In this document: piece after piece, positions 22,333 through 34,479 of the stretch
How the letters are laid out: each line of letters opens with the position of its first letter
How positions within the stretch are numbered: the stretch's first letter is position 1
Assembly (NCBI GenBank): GCA_026225945.1
Contig: JAMJFZ010000320.1
Location: 12,561,501 to 12,625,500, forward strand
DNA: 64,000 nucleotides
Direction of reading: 5' to 3'
From: Cricetomys ansorgei
Taxonomy: Eukaryota; Chordata; Mammalia; Rodentia; Nesomyidae
Notes under the pieces: model-generated
Databases searched by the model: none
Told to the model about the DNA's origin: nothing
The model's input: the letters and a program-made list of their open reading frames with translations, nothing else
Program-made: the position numbers and the translations under genes

Positions 22333-23371
22333 ATTAATATTGTAAATGATCCATGTACTACAGAGGTAGTATCAAATCCTGAACAAGGACAAAGTCACTC
22401 ATACTTTTACACACTGTATTCTTGACGTTCTTCCACCTCTGTGACAAGTTGTAATTTGTGAGTCTGTTTATAGGGATGACACCAACAGAAGCCACTAAAT
22501 ATATCCTCATAGTATATAGAGATGACTTAACATTTGTATAGATGGGAAGAATTATATTGCTTAAGAAGGGCTGTTTGGCACATCTCAGTTTATTGTTTGC
22601 TTGAGGTTATAATGTCCCTTCTCCAAATCTGTCTTGTCTCCTAAAAGAATCTTTTCACGAAGTAATATGCTATGAGAACACACTAACTTAAATGCAAACA
22701 TCTGTACTTAAAAAAAAAGCTTGTGAGTCCTTTGTTTTGCTTCTTCATTGCCCTCAGTGCCACAGTCATCTGTTTTGGTTCTACCATAAAACCTGTGGTA
22801 TCACTTACTTCTGTACAAAGCAAGCAAACAAACAAACACAACACACAGCACAACACATAAGCCCATAGCTGCCATACGATGCCATTATTTCCTTATCCAA
22901 TGAATAAAAAATGATTGGAACATTAATTTATTTAGAAAGTTCTGTGCCAGAATTTCTCTGAAAAGAAAAATCAATTCATGGTTATTGGTGTATACTGTAG
23001 TAAAGAAGTCCCCCTGCCTGTGTCATACAGCTAGACGGTACCTAAGTGTGCAGGGTTCATTGTTAAGAAGTATCTTACATTTTCAGCTTCTGTTTTTCCT
23101 TTAATTTTTTTCCCAGATTATTCACACTTTTTTTTTTCTTTCTGAAATTCAATGGTAGAGAGAAAAACAATGTTAGATGATGGCAGGAAAGCAAGTGGAG
23201 GAAATAACAAATGAAAATGAGAACAGGAATCAGAGAGAAGGTTAGTGTGGAGACAGAAGTGACTTCCGTTTCTGTCTTACATCTACGTAGGAACAGGATT
23301 CCTCCGAACAATTTGCTGATCCATTGAAAAAGGGATGTGCATTTGATCCAAATCTGAACTGAGTAGTCACT
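22333..23371. other. unassigned unique sequence
   Basis: No repeat is recognised apart from a short CAAA-rich patch near 22820-22850 and a poly(T) near 23130. The 127-codon minus-strand ORF at 23075-23458 spans low-complexity pyrimidine sequence and looks spurious. Confidence 0.45.
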
Positions 23372-23805
23372 GTAGTTTGGGTGTGGACTGCACCTCAGAG
23401 GTTTGTGCTCGAGGGGCGTGGTCTGGGTGTGGTAATGTTGAGGTGGTGGGACCCACATTCGATGGGGCCTCCTGGATGGTGGAAGGTAGACTCTATCCTG
23501 TTGGTTCTCATGAATGAATGGTTCTCCTGGGATTGGAGTAGGAGGGAATTCATCCCCCTGAGGGGAGGCTATTATAAGAGGGTCTCCATTCCTTGCTGGA
23601 TCACGCGCTGCTTCTGTACACAGCTATCCTTTAAAACCTGCTGTCACATTCTGACACAACCAGGGGGCTCTGCCTGGACAACCAGCACCATTTTAACTTG
23701 GATCTTCTAGCTACTAAAATCATGAGCGAAATAAGCCCTTTTTCTTTATATAGTATATTACACAGTATTTTGCTGTAGCCAGACAGCAAAACCAAAACGG
23801 CGATG
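23372..23805 (+). mobile_element. MaLR-type LTR (ORR1/MTE-like)
   Basis: The 5' part reads 'gtttgggtgtggactgcacc' and the 3' part 'ctactaaaatcatgagcgaa' then 'ataagccctttttctttata'. This matches the MaLR layout, with the 'actgtgagccaaataaacctc' block near the end. The middle is G-rich around 23400-23470. No internal genes. Confidence 0.6.
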
Positions 23806-25214
23806 CATATATTTCCCCCCTTTGATTAATTAATGGAAGTACCTTGGATAGGAAGTTGGGTGCCAAAAGTGTCAGTTGTGGCCCCTACCGTTTTACAGTT
23901 TGTTTCGATTGATTCCCTGACACTCAGTTCAGTCACTTTCCACTGAAAGTCAAAGCTATGTTGCTGTGGTAGCAGCTTTGAAAGGAACGTTTCCATTAGC
24001 ATTCCTAAGAGGTAGAGGATGGAGCATATCTCCCTAATGCACCACTCCTGGGCAGGGATCTTGCCTTTTGTTGCTGTTCTTATTTCTCCATGGTTCTCAG
24101 AATGAGCTGCTATACCCAGTTGGATGGTTGACAGAGTTTCAGACTTAGAAATGAAGAAACCAGATGATCAACAAAGGCTTGTGCACTACAAGAGGGAAGA
24201 CTCAAATTGGGAGTCGGGGCAGAATCTCCTGCCAAGTTTGGTGTCTTATATTTCAGTTTTCAGAAGAAACTACTGTAAGGCTTCTCTAGTATAATGTGTA
24301 CTTTAAAGAGCTATTTTATAAGTGTGATAAAAGTATGCACTTCAGATACTGAATTCTGTTAGTCATTTGCTTTTACATTATTTTTCTACTTGTCCTTGGT
24401 ATGTGAAGATATCTGACTGATCTAGACGCTAGCCAAATTCATCTTACCTTGGTGAATGAGATCCTTCGTAGATAAGAATCTTTTTAAATGAGGCAGACAT
24501 CTCATACTTAAAAGGCTTTCTCTCTCTGTTTAAAACTAAATTCTGCAAAAAAGTTTCTGCATATTTTCAACAGGAATTGAGTATTCATCTGCATATGTAT
24601 TTTTAATATTCTTTTGGGAACCCTAATGTGGAATGGTGAATAGAAGTATTTCTTTCTTTCAAGGGACATTGAATCACAGGAACGAAAATCAATTGAGGGT
24701 AGCATCATTAAAAGCCAACTCAGTATTATATCATTAGCTTCACGGAAACTAAAAAGCACGAAACTACCCATGACAACAAGAGTGAAAGTCCCACTTATTT
24801 TACATTTTCCATTAAGAGAGAGAAGTCCTGGGAGTAGGGTAGGTGGGTGGTAGCCTGAAGAAGGGAATGAAGGCTTTGGGCCCCTTGGAGGTTTTCCAAA
24901 ACTTTTCAAGTAGCTTTCATAGAAGACAAAGAGGATGATGATCTTTCCTGGGGTCTGCCTTCCTAGACGGAATTTTATACCATAGCCTGAATCTGCACCA
25001 TTGATTTCTTTGATAGTTGAATAACTGAATCAGGTCCACAAGTTTTCTAATATGACTGATTTTGGAGAATAATGAACAACATTCACTCTTGAGTTTGGGG
25101 ATTTGGTGCCCTCATTTCTTGTACCACGTACAATAATACTACTTTGAAAAGCTTGGTGCTTTAACACCTTGCACAAATGTGATTACAGTGAATCTTAATG
25201 ATCTGTTTTCACGT
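23806..25214. other. unassigned unique sequence
   Basis: A weak reversed MIR resemblance lies at about 24140-24240 ('cttagaaatgaagaaaccag'). The remainder has no recognised repeat. A 133-codon minus-strand ORF (24508-24909) shows no domain, and I see no splice context that supports it. Confidence 0.4.
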
Positions 25215-25345
25215 TGTCTTTTCTGTTGCACACAGAGATCTTTGAGTTCAGGGACTATATCCCATTTTCCTTTGCATAATTACAGGCTACTGTGGGGTCC
25301 TGTCAACAACAATATTGGATGTTTGCTAAATAAAATGAAATCAGA
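25215..25345 (+). repeat. L2 3' end fragment
   Basis: 'agatctttgagttcagggac' followed by a 'tatcccattttcctttgca' block and 'ggatgtttgctaaataaaat' follows the L2 3' end order. Confidence 0.55.
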
Positions 25346-25369
25346 TTACTTCTTATATGTGAACTGTTA

Positions 25370-25755
25370 AAGGTTCCTGAAACTGAGCACATTTTGAATC
25401 TTGAATGTCTCCGAAAACCCTTGTGCTGAAGATTTGGCTTCCAAATTAGGGCATGGGAAACTTTAAGGGTAGAGCCTAGTAGGAAGATCCTAGATCTTTA
25501 GGAGCATGCCTTTGCAGAGAATATAGGGAACCTAGACCTTTCTTCTTCTTCCTTTTTGTTTCCTGGCCACAAGGTGAGCAATTATGCTTTACTACACGCT
25601 TCCTATAAGAGCTGCTACTTTGTCTTGGGTCCAAAACAATGGACCAACTCCCCAGGCCTATAATCTTTAAAATTATGAGTCCAAATAATCATTTTGTCTC
25701 TATAAGTTGACTCTCTCAGCTCTTTTGTTATAATCATGGAAAGCTAACTAATACA
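25370..25755 (+). mobile_element. MaLR LTR (ORR1E/MTE-like)
   Basis: The LTR contains 'gatttggcttccaaattagg', 'gggtagagcctagtaggaag', 'ttcctggccacaaggtgagc' and ends in 'aagctaactaatacaatgac', which is the conserved MaLR 3' end. It is an old solo LTR without internal sequence. Confidence 0.7.
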
Positions 25756-25990
25756 ATGACTTTAGCAACAATATTCAACAATGTATCTTGTTTAATTTTT
25801 AATAAATACTGAGTTATTAATGAAAACAAGGTTAGAACGCTTGTTGATAGGATATTTTTCTAAATTGAATGTGTTCTCTTGGAGCAGTTCTCAAGACATG
25901 GTGGATTGTGGGGACCATGGTGTAATCAAAAGGTTTCTCTTCTCTTTATTTTTAAGTGACACACATGTCTCATAACATATATTCCCAAGG

Positions 25991-26340
25991 TGTATTAGTC
26001 TATGAGAGATACCATAAAAATACTACAGACTGAGAAACAGCAGAATAAATTTTCCTATTGCTCTGGAGGTTGGAAATCCAAGAAAAAATGTTGGGGGGCT
26101 TGATTTCTCCTGAGGCCTCTTGTTTCTGACAGATGGCTGTGTTCTTGCTCTGTCAGAACACAGCTTTTCCTCCGTGCATTCCTGATGTCTTTTTCTTTCC
26201 TCACAGGGACGCCGTTGGTGGCCCATATAATCTTATTTAATATCAGTGTATTCATAAAGCCTGTACTATCTTCAAATATTGTTACATTGGAACTAGGTCT
26301 TTAACAGAAACTTTAGGGGCTTCCAATAGAGTCTAAACCA
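25991..26340 (-). mobile_element. MLT1 LTR
   Basis: It begins with 'tgtattagtctatgagagat', continues with 'actacagactgagaaacagc', 'attgctctggaggttggaaa', 'tttctcctgaggcctcttgt', and ends with 'ttgttacattggaactaggt' and an MLT1 5' remnant. This is a near full-length MLT1 in reverse orientation. It lies about 235 bp from another MaLR LTR. Confidence 0.85.
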
Positions 26341-27347
26341 TAGGTTCTTACAAATAAACTTGAAATGCTGAAAGTTATTATGTTGTTTCAGGTTCCTACA
26401 GAGTTCGGTTTATATCTGCTATGAATGTCAGCAGCATGCTTTATTTGTGGACTTGTGGCATATGTCTTTTGTTAACAAAGTTTTAATTAACCCTTCTTCT
26501 TCACGACTCTGTTAGTGATGTTCTTGTCTTCCATTGGTCGAAGACTAAGCATGTGACCCATGCTATGCTGGTGCAAGATTGTGATTCAGTGAGAAATACA
26601 TGTTTGGCTGTTCCCAGTTATTGACACAAGAGCTTCTGAAAGTCCCGGAATTTCCTAAATGATGAGTGAGAAAAGAGACTAATTTGGTATCCACATTATC
26701 TTCCAAATTACCTGAGTCTGTGCTAATGAAGGGAGTCTTGGGTTACCTAGATAGCTTTGGAATGGTGTTGCTTGTCAAGGAAATGAATCAATGTTACAGG
26801 TGGACTCAGGATGGGCTAGAGATGGACACAATCACTACTGGATAATGATTTAATCAATTAAGTAGACACGAAGACCTTCTTAATCCTCCTGAATGGACAG
26901 GGTGTGGTGGGCTTCTGGGCTCATGACAGTGTTCAGGTGCTTAGGATATGACATGTACAAAGGGGTGTGGAAATCTGTGTCTTTCCTACCTCCTGTCTTT
27001 GTTCTGTATATCTCTGTGTTTGACTCTCTTTTGAGTTGTAGCCTTTTTAATAAACTGGTGACAGGTAAAGTGCTGGGCTGAGTTCTGTGAGGTATTCTTA
27101 TAAATTATCCAACAGTGGTCAGTTAGAAGCACAAGAAATCCAGGTTTGGACATGGCCCCTGGAGGGGGGCAGCTTTGTGAAACCGAATACTTGCCCTGCG
27201 AGGTCTGCATCGACCCCGAGGAGAAAACACGAGAACCCAATGGAATTATATATAGGGCATGTGGTTGGTGTGCAGAGTGGACAGTTGGTTGAAAGGAGGA
27301 AGAAGCGCAGGAATTTGGTACGAGAAGAGGGATAAAGTATCTCATAC
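26341..27347. other. unassigned unique sequence
   Basis: No repeat is recognised. A 119-codon minus-strand ORF (26986-27345) has no known domain and overlaps an unrelated plus-strand ORF. Confidence 0.45.
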
Positions 27348-27619
27348 TGTGTTAGTTACTCATGGATAGTTGTGACCAAAATAAATGAGATAAGTTTTAG
27401 GGAATTCCAAGGGTTCAGCCCATGGTCTTACGTCACTTCTACCTGGGCAGATATCACTTGGGAGTGTGTGGTGTGGCAGAATTTCTTAAACTCATAGACA
27501 GGAAGCTGAGAGTGAGGAAGGAACTGGAAAGAAGGGGCAACCTTCTCCTTCCATCAAATAACACCACTAGCTGTGGACCAGGCATGGGCATGTGAGCGTG
27601 GGAGGCATTTCATATTACA
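27348..27619 (-). mobile_element. ORR1 LTR
   Basis: 'tgtgttagttactcatggat', 'ggttcagcccatggtcttac', 'catagacaggaagctgagag' and 'agctgtggaccaggcatggg' follow the reversed ORR1 order. A block of about 60 bp in the middle is missing relative to longer copies. Confidence 0.75.
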
Positions 27620-28956
27620 GCTGGAATAGGCTGGTAAATAATGCCCTCCTGAAATCTCACTGGTGTGGTGTTTTGGGCCAAAACAAAATGGCTAAGCGTT
27701 GTCTCCCCGGAGCATGGTTCACTGGGCACCCGACCACTGCTCCCTGACACTCATCTCCATCCTTACCTAGTTCTTGTTCTTTCCCGCGCACATTGGCTTC
27801 CCTTTCATTCCATTTGAATAAATTCTGTTCCTGACTCTGGAAAATTATGTTTGCAAGCATCCAGAATTTGTTTTTGCTGTTTGAAACAGCAACAACAACA
27901 ACATTCTTACAGTCACACAAGGTTTACCATCATTATAAAGCTCTGACCTCCCATATGTGAAAGCAGCTACTAGGTAGCGTCTTTGAAATTAGAGACAAAA
28001 TAGTTCATCCTCAGTGCCTCACCAGAGCGGCCCTGAATGAGTCAGGATGTTGAGTCGGTATAGTTACAAAGTAGAAATAGACTTTTTATAGGTTTTACTT
28101 TCATTGGTGGTTTTGGAAAACTCCCGTCTTATTATAATTTTTAATGCATTCGGCTTCACTAGCATTCTTAATTCTCACTGCTATTTTTGTGAACATGGCA
28201 CAGATTGGAAACTCATGGGGTATTTTTTTTTTTTCTCTCTGCCAAAGTAGGACCTGGATCAAAGAAGCTTAGTCCCACTGTCCCAGAGGGATGGTCTACC
28301 AGGTGCCTGTCCTTTGGAAATTGACTGTGATTGTATGTAAGCAGCGAAAGAGTGCACCCCTTTGTACACAGATACAAAGCAAGGAAAACAGGAGGCCAAG
28401 TGACAGGTGCGAAACCAATCTGCTTAATGAGTAGCCGATCCTTCTGGGATAGTAAATAGTTAAGGCGTTAGAAGAGGAGCTGCGCAGATGTCAGCAAGGA
28501 GAACATAAAAGCCCCCACAGCAGCTTTGCTTCTCCAGCTGAGGCAATGGCCACCTCCTCAGCCAGTCGGGGCCAAGTACCTTCTGAAGAGAGAGCAGATT
28601 TTTTTTGAGCTTTCTGGAAGTGGAGGACTGACATAGGTGATTACAATGGCAGGAAATGCCAGTGTGGGCAGAGCTTCAAAGAGAATTGGAAACTAACTGT
28701 ACTTTTTACAAATAAAAATGGAGAAATTGAACAGGTTTTGGAGCTTGAAGCTTGTAGACTCTACACTGTGTCTCATTTCTTGTAGTTAAATTTTTTTTTT
28801 TTTACCTTTCAAGTTTAAGTTTACTTTCAAAGTAATGGAGCAGTTTGTATAAATTGCTTTGTGGAATGATGTCAAAAATCTTGGGTGTGAAGGGTAGATC
28901 ATCGATCTAGTGTTATAACAAGATGAGCTGATAGGTTCCTGGGGCTTAGAAAAAAA
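27620..28956. other. unassigned sequence with possible promoter
   Basis: No repeat is recognised. The stretch at 28400-28620 contains a TATA-like box and an ATG in good context (separate entry). A poly(T) lies near 28226 and another near 28793. Confidence 0.4.
28504..28548 (+). promoter_or_regulatory. candidate TATA-type promoter and start codon
   Basis: CATAAAAG at 28504-28511 lies about 35 bp upstream of an ATG at 28546. The ATG context (G at -3, G at +4) is strong. Between them is a C-rich segment suited to a start site near 28535. The ATG opens a 20-codon reading frame ending at TGA 28606-28608, with a GTACCT at 28576 that might serve as a weak donor. No CpG island or known motif cluster supports it. 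Chance is a realistic alternative. Confidence 0.2.
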
Positions 28957-29050
28957 TCTCTCTCTCACTGTTTCTGTCTCTGTCTCTCTCTGTCTTTCTG
29001 TCTCTGTCTCTGTCTGTCTCTGTGTGTGTGTGTGTGTGTGTGCGCACACA
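28957..29050. repeat. CT/TCTG tract leading into (TG)n
   Basis: TCTC and TGTCTC units pass into an almost pure TG run ending at TGCGCACACA. Such CT-to-TG junctions are common in rodent microsatellites. Confidence 0.95.
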
Positions 29051-30312
29051 GTCCCAAAGTGTTCAAGATATGTAAAATGACAATAAAGGACTGAGGCTGG
29101 CGCTCACAGGCTGATATTGATGCCTGTATCATTTGATTTTCGGATGGACTCCTTTGCCGAAAGCTCTTCCTTCACTAGTACATAGTCACCCTCTTCTTCT
29201 GATTTCCAATTCAAAGCTGTGTTTTCACAATTAATATTCTTTTTCATGGAATTCTGAAGACTTAGCTCACATACCAGGTAAGGTTTGAATGTTAGGAATT
29301 TGCTTTTGACATTAGGATTTCTTAGAAAGGTGAAAGCCTTTTGAATAGTCTTTGTTAAAGATAAGATTCCCCCCCCCCCCTTTGAGAAACCAAGGATTAC
29401 TTCATTTATTCCACGTCTGAAATTCAATTGAAAAGTCTAGGCTTGTCTCTTCCAATAGTTTTCTTTTGTGTTCTACTTGAGCTCTTTGCTTGCCATTCTC
29501 AAGCCTTTATAACAAATTTGGAAACATCTAATTCCTTGAATTAAAATATAGTCTGCTGGAGATACTCAGTGGATTCTGCTTTTCTCTTGCTCTCTCTCTT
29601 GGTGGATATGGTGAACACTACATAGCAGTGGGCAGGAATATGAAGCTGCACGTCCAAGATGGACTTACCTTGGCTTTGAATTTTATATATGGCCATTGTG
29701 CTCATTTTTAATTGGATGGGGACAAGTTAAACTTTGTGTGCAAAGTATTTTAGACATACATGCATACAGCTGACCTGGAGTCCATCCTCACATTTGCCGG
29801 TACCATTTTATATCCACAGACCCAGGCAGCATTAGTGTTTAGTTTCTGCCCAGCAGAATAATTGACGTTAGTTTTGTCCCAGATGATCCCTCGGCTTTGT
29901 GTGCGGGATGAGCAATATGTGTTCACTTCTAGTCTGTTTACTTAGCTCCTTCATTGGAGCGAGGATAATAAGAATATCTTAAAATTAAAAAAAAACCTAC
30001 AAAGTCCCCCAAACCCAGAAAACAACAAAACAGAACAACAAAAAAAAAACCTTCGAAACCAGTCTGTTGAAATAACAATGTGCTGCTAGTCAAAGTGGAT
30101 CAGCAAGCCTGGGCAGACAAAGTAGGTTTCTGAGTTGCCCATCCTTGCTGTACATCGCCCATTCTTCTAGAATTTCCCCGTTCAGTTGAACAGGATTTCC
30201 AGTAATTTGATTGAGGACTTTGTAATGAGCAGGGCAGGATGTGATCTCTTGCCAGAGCAGTTTAATTTGTTTATTTGTTTACATGTCCTGCCTCTCAATG
30301 TTGCTGCATCAT
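29051..30312. other. unassigned unique sequence
   Basis: No repeat is recognised. A run of 12 C lies at 29369-29380 and A-rich stretches at about 29985-30050. The minus-strand ORF at 29104-29427 (107 codons) crosses the C run and shows no domain. Confidence 0.45.
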
Positions 30313-30646
30313 TGTTGCACATGCTTAGTTTTAGTTCTGTTTAAAACGGTTGTTTCATGCACCGTTGCGAAAAGGGCTGCCTAGGCCTTGGCGTTTGTAA
30401 TGTCTGCAGGTGGTGGCTCTATGTAAAGGATGTTTGATTACTCATGAGCTGCACATGCTATCAATAGAACACCTGAGGAGATTAGGTGTCAATAAAAACC
30501 CCCGAGAAGAGACACTCAGGGTTCCACTCTCCAGGATGGTGCTTGCCATTACGGTGGATCCCTCTGCTGAGGTCTGGCAGGGTTTGCAGCTATGAAAATG
30601 TCTCCGTGTCTTCCTTGATGAGCCACCACAGCAGTGAACTGCTACA
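30313..30646 (+). mobile_element. second copy of the 7.8-kb LTR family
   Basis: It starts with TG at 30313 and ends near 30646 with 'gaactgctaca'. It aligns along its length with the reverse complement of 7780-8097. Shared blocks include 'tgtctgcaggt', 'atgtttgattact', 'actcagggttccact' and 'tgagccacc'. AATAAA at 30491-30496 fixes the plus orientation. No target duplication was found and divergence from the other copy is considerable. Confidence 0.75.
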
Positions 30647-30663
30647 CAGAGTCATGAACTTCT

Positions 30664-30879
30664 TTTTAAAATTATATGCATGGATGTTTTACCTGCATGT
30701 ATGACTGTGCACCAGCTGAAAATCTGATACCCACGGAGGTGGAAGAGAGCAACAGATACCCTAAAACTGGAGTTACAGACTGGTTGTGAGCTACCATGTG
30801 GGTTCTGGGAATTGAATGCATGTCCCCTGTAGGAGCAGCTAGTGCTCTTAACCCCTGGGATGTCTTTCCACCTCAGTCA
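30664..30879 (-). mobile_element. B3 SINE
   Basis: The reversed B3 order is complete: 'atgcatggatgttttacctg', 'aaactggagttacagactgg', 'accatgtgggttctgggaat' and 'gctagtgctcttaacccctg'. It lies 17 bp beyond an LTR end. Confidence 0.85.
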
Positions 30880-31716
30880 TATGCTTCTTAGTGATTTGTT
30901 CACTGCTACTCCACAGGAAATAATACTCCTTTATCTATTCAAATAGGTCAACAAGCAATCATGGGTTGTATACTGCAACATAGCACCAGGGTAGGCCCAG
31001 GTGTATGGCCATGTAATGATTGAAGCATTATAAGTTTCTTGGTGGTAAAATGAGACAAAGATAATCATCTTTTGCAAGACATCTTTTCTGGAGTTAGGCT
31101 TTGAGGGAAAAAAAAGCCAGTCAACTTTTTGTTTTATCCAGTATGTAATAACACAGCTGGAGACTGATAGGGTGCTGGTCCAGCTTGCTTCTTACCTGTT
31201 AAAGGAGATTTATGGAGAGCTCGGGGGGGGGGCTCAACAGCTAAACATTTTACTTGTGTTCTAATTGGAAAAGAAAATTTAATTTTCCTGACAATTATGA
31301 GGAAACAAAGTATGTACCTACACTGAAATGAAAAAGTAAAAGAGTCAGCCAGTTTGGTTTACTGTTATACTGTCGCTTCTCTGTTGGCTACATGGAGTTG
31401 GGTGGTTTATGATAATAAGAACGGCCTGCCATGGAAGAGAACACTTTTCTCTGTGTGTATGAAAAGATGGAGCTCTTTACCTCAGGAGAGATTTAGAATT
31501 GGGTCACCTTACTCATTTTCTTTGTACTGATGGAATACAGGTCACTGGAGTCTAACTTTGTTTAGCTTTCCTCGCTCCGTTTTGACAAAGTGATAAAGAA
31601 CCTAATCACTAAACTGCTCAGATAACAGAGATGGGAGAATCATCATCTCAAAGCATGGAGAGGTACCTTTCCCAGTGTATTGAGGGGCCATCCATTTCTG
31701 GACTTGAAATTTCTTC
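30880..31716. other. unassigned unique sequence
   Basis: No repeat is recognised. There is a G run near 31223. Frames are closed by frequent stops. Confidence 0.45.
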
Positions 31717-31840
31717 TCTGGGTGTGATAGCTCATGCCTGTACTCTCTGCTCCTGGGCAGTCTAGGGTCATCCTGGGCTAGATGGTGGGCTCCAGACCAG
31801 CCTGAACCTCAGGGTCAGACCCTGTTGCAAAAACCAAAAA
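31717..31840 (+). repeat. B1/B4-like SINE fragment
   Basis: 'ctgggtgtgatagctcatgc' followed by 'ctccagaccagcctgaacct' and 'cagaccctgttgcaaaaacc' follows the B1 order in sense orientation with high divergence. Confidence 0.6.
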
Positions 31841-32639
31841 TCTTCCACTTAGAGTCTGACTGAAGGGGTTATGTGTACAGGTCAGCCAGGCTTCTGGTTA
31901 GCTCAGTCTGAGTGCTGGAAGGCAGAGAACTCTTCTTAGCATCTTAGCATTTGAAAAATGCTCCGTAAGAAACTCATTAGGGGTTTAATAAAGCTACAAA
32001 CACAAGCGTGAAACATTGGGCCTCCTGTCCTCAGTTTTCATCTGTGTATTCCTACATTTCAAGTGCAGTCCCCGTGTATAATCATAGTTAGTCTGTCTTC
32101 TCCTAGCCTCAGTTCCCCCATCTGGGAAGTACAGGCTCCCAATTTCCTTCACACAGAATTGAAATGGATAGAATGAGTGAGGGGCTACAGCACACACATA
32201 AATTATAGACCATAAGTAGAATGCAAACCATGTGTGCAAAAAACTTGGAGGTTGACATCGACAGGGACTGAGTGGTATCACAGTGGCCACAGAGAGCCAG
32301 AAACGGGACTCGTGTCTTGCGGCTCCCAGACCCGTTCACCTTCTTTATCTAGATGTCAACAGTTCTGCACGCGATCCAGAAATTCTACAAACTCTATTGC
32401 CCCAATAATCAAACCCTGTTGCACAGAAGGAGTAAGAAGAATTCTTTGTCAGCATAAACTATGACTTCTGGGCTTTAAATATGTTTAGTTACTATTAGCT
32501 ACTTAGCCTCGGTGATGCTGGGCCCATCTCTTAGTTCCTAAGAGAGAATCTCTTTATTCTGCACCTTGGTTTCCTTCTTTGTCTCTGTGAATTTCTGCAC
32601 CAGTCGGTCCTTCTTGTTGTTTGTTTCCTGGCTGTTGAG
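31841..32639. other. unassigned unique sequence
   Basis: No repeat is recognised. Overlapping ORFs at 31994-32464 on both strands show no domain. Confidence 0.4.
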
Positions 32640-32800
32640 AAGACAGTGGCCCCCCAGACTCCTCTTCTTATCATATTCTATCTCCTTGGTCAATTTCATG
32701 CCCCAATTATATCTCTAGCTTTGATTCATGCAGCTTCACTCTGAGTCCTGCCTGCACTGGCACATTCAACTATTTTCTGGTTGTTATCACTTGTGTATCT
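32640..32800 (+). repeat. L2 LINE fragment (ORF2 3' region)
   Basis: 'ctcctcttcttatcatattc', 'ccaattatatctctagcttt' and 'ctgcctgcactggcacattc' follow the order of the L2 3' coding region. The reading frame is destroyed. Confidence 0.55.
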
Positions 32801-34479
32801 GTGGCAGAGAGAGGGGAGGTACTATCTAACCCTGCCCTTCTTGTTGGCCACAGGAGAAGACAATATTCTCTAGACTGTTCTACATCAGTTTGGGATCAAA
32901 TTGACTGATTTGTGTGGGAATGGGCTGCACCAATTCTACATGCCTCTCTTAAGAGGGCAGATTCAAAACACACGAAATACTAGGGTTCCAAAGTCTGAAG
33001 TGAGGTGGTTTCCTGGGAAAGGAGTCTAAACTGCATAGAGCTCCAACAGGAGCAAGGAATTAAAGTGCAAGTCATTGAGCCTTGGAGGTAGTTCATCCTG
33101 TGGCAGAACTTGGCCTTTCTTTACAAATGTAGTGTCTCTGGGGCACCTTGAACTTTGCATCTTACTTCCCACCTTAAGTCACCAAATTTACAGCTCCAGG
33201 ACCCCATCCAGATCCAGTGAATAATTGAGCCTTGTGGATTTTAACTTCTACATTTCCCTCCCTTAGAATTGCCTTTAAAAAAAAAAATTCACTTCACTGC
33301 TTCAGGCTCCTGGTATTTCTTCCCTGATTGTTGACTTGAATTAATTCAAAACAAACTAGGAAATCATCCTATTAGGATAGACAGAGAGCATGAACCCAGT
33401 GTAACAATACAGTGGATATCCGGAGGTAAGTAAATCCTCACACCATTGATGAAGGGGGTGAGGGGCTCCCCAACCTCTCTGCTCTGTGTCTAGGAGGCTC
33501 ATATACAAAGCAAAAAAGGACCCCCTCACAATGCACAGACAGATCAGGGAGGCTTAATGCAATTAGCCATGGACACCCAGACACTTCTTAACTACCGTCT
33601 TCCATTTTATCTTTTCATCCACTCACAGATGCTTTTGATAAAGGGTCAGGAGGCCAGCTGCTTACTGAGTGCAGATCAAAGCTGCAGAGATAGTCTGGCA
33701 GGGGTCTTCTTGCTAAGCTTAACCTTACCTGGGAGAGTCAGTTCGCTCAAAACATTTCTAATCATCTGTGATCCCTCCTCCTGTCTCCTGCAGAGCGTGG
33801 GACTGCAGTTGACAGCTCCCCCACTCCCCTTTCCATTTACTGATGCTCCCTTTGGAAGAGTAACTCTCTTTTTTTTTTTTTAACCAACCTATATTCCCTC
33901 TCCCACAAAAAGTGAACCCCTCCTCCCCCACTTGGTCAGGCTACTTTTGTTCAGAAAAGTCCTTCCTGTGATGGCACTAGGCAGGGGTCCTTCAATCTCT
34001 TTGCTTCTGGAGCAGCTCCCCCTCTCCCTCCCCCACACCTCAGCAGGTAGTGCCTTCTAACAATCAGAGAGCTCACCTATTTGGGAAATAAGAGCAGAGC
34101 ACGCAGTGGGAGCATGAGGGTCATCAGGAACTATGATGCAACTTGATGTTGAGGTAAGCGGAAGTACTTAAAGGCAAGATGAGATGACGCGGGGTACTGT
34201 GAAAGAGTCATTCTTGGCTGTGAGGGTTAACAAATTTAAGATTGAAAAGTTCCGGGCAGATGTCCTTACAGAGGTGGTGATGTAAGGCGTGTGTATGTGT
34301 GTGTGTGTGGGGGGGGGGCGTTGTGGTGGTAGCCTTTGTTCAAGGATGTGATTCTGGCAGTCTTCTGAGAACAATTCTCATAATCAGATTTACAGGAATA
34401 AGGTCCCTCCATCATAGCCTACTGGCTTTATTTTGGTAAGGGTTTGATAAAAGTGACCCCGTGTTAATTCTGATAATTC
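32801..34479. other. unassigned sequence
   Basis: No family is recognised. It contains an A run near 33280, a T run at 33862-33874 and a TG-to-poly(G) junction at 34290-34318. A 108-codon ORF at 33557-33883 ends in the T run and looks random. Parts between 33410 and 34060 are pyrimidine-rich and could be an old LTR, but this is only a guess. Confidence 0.35.
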
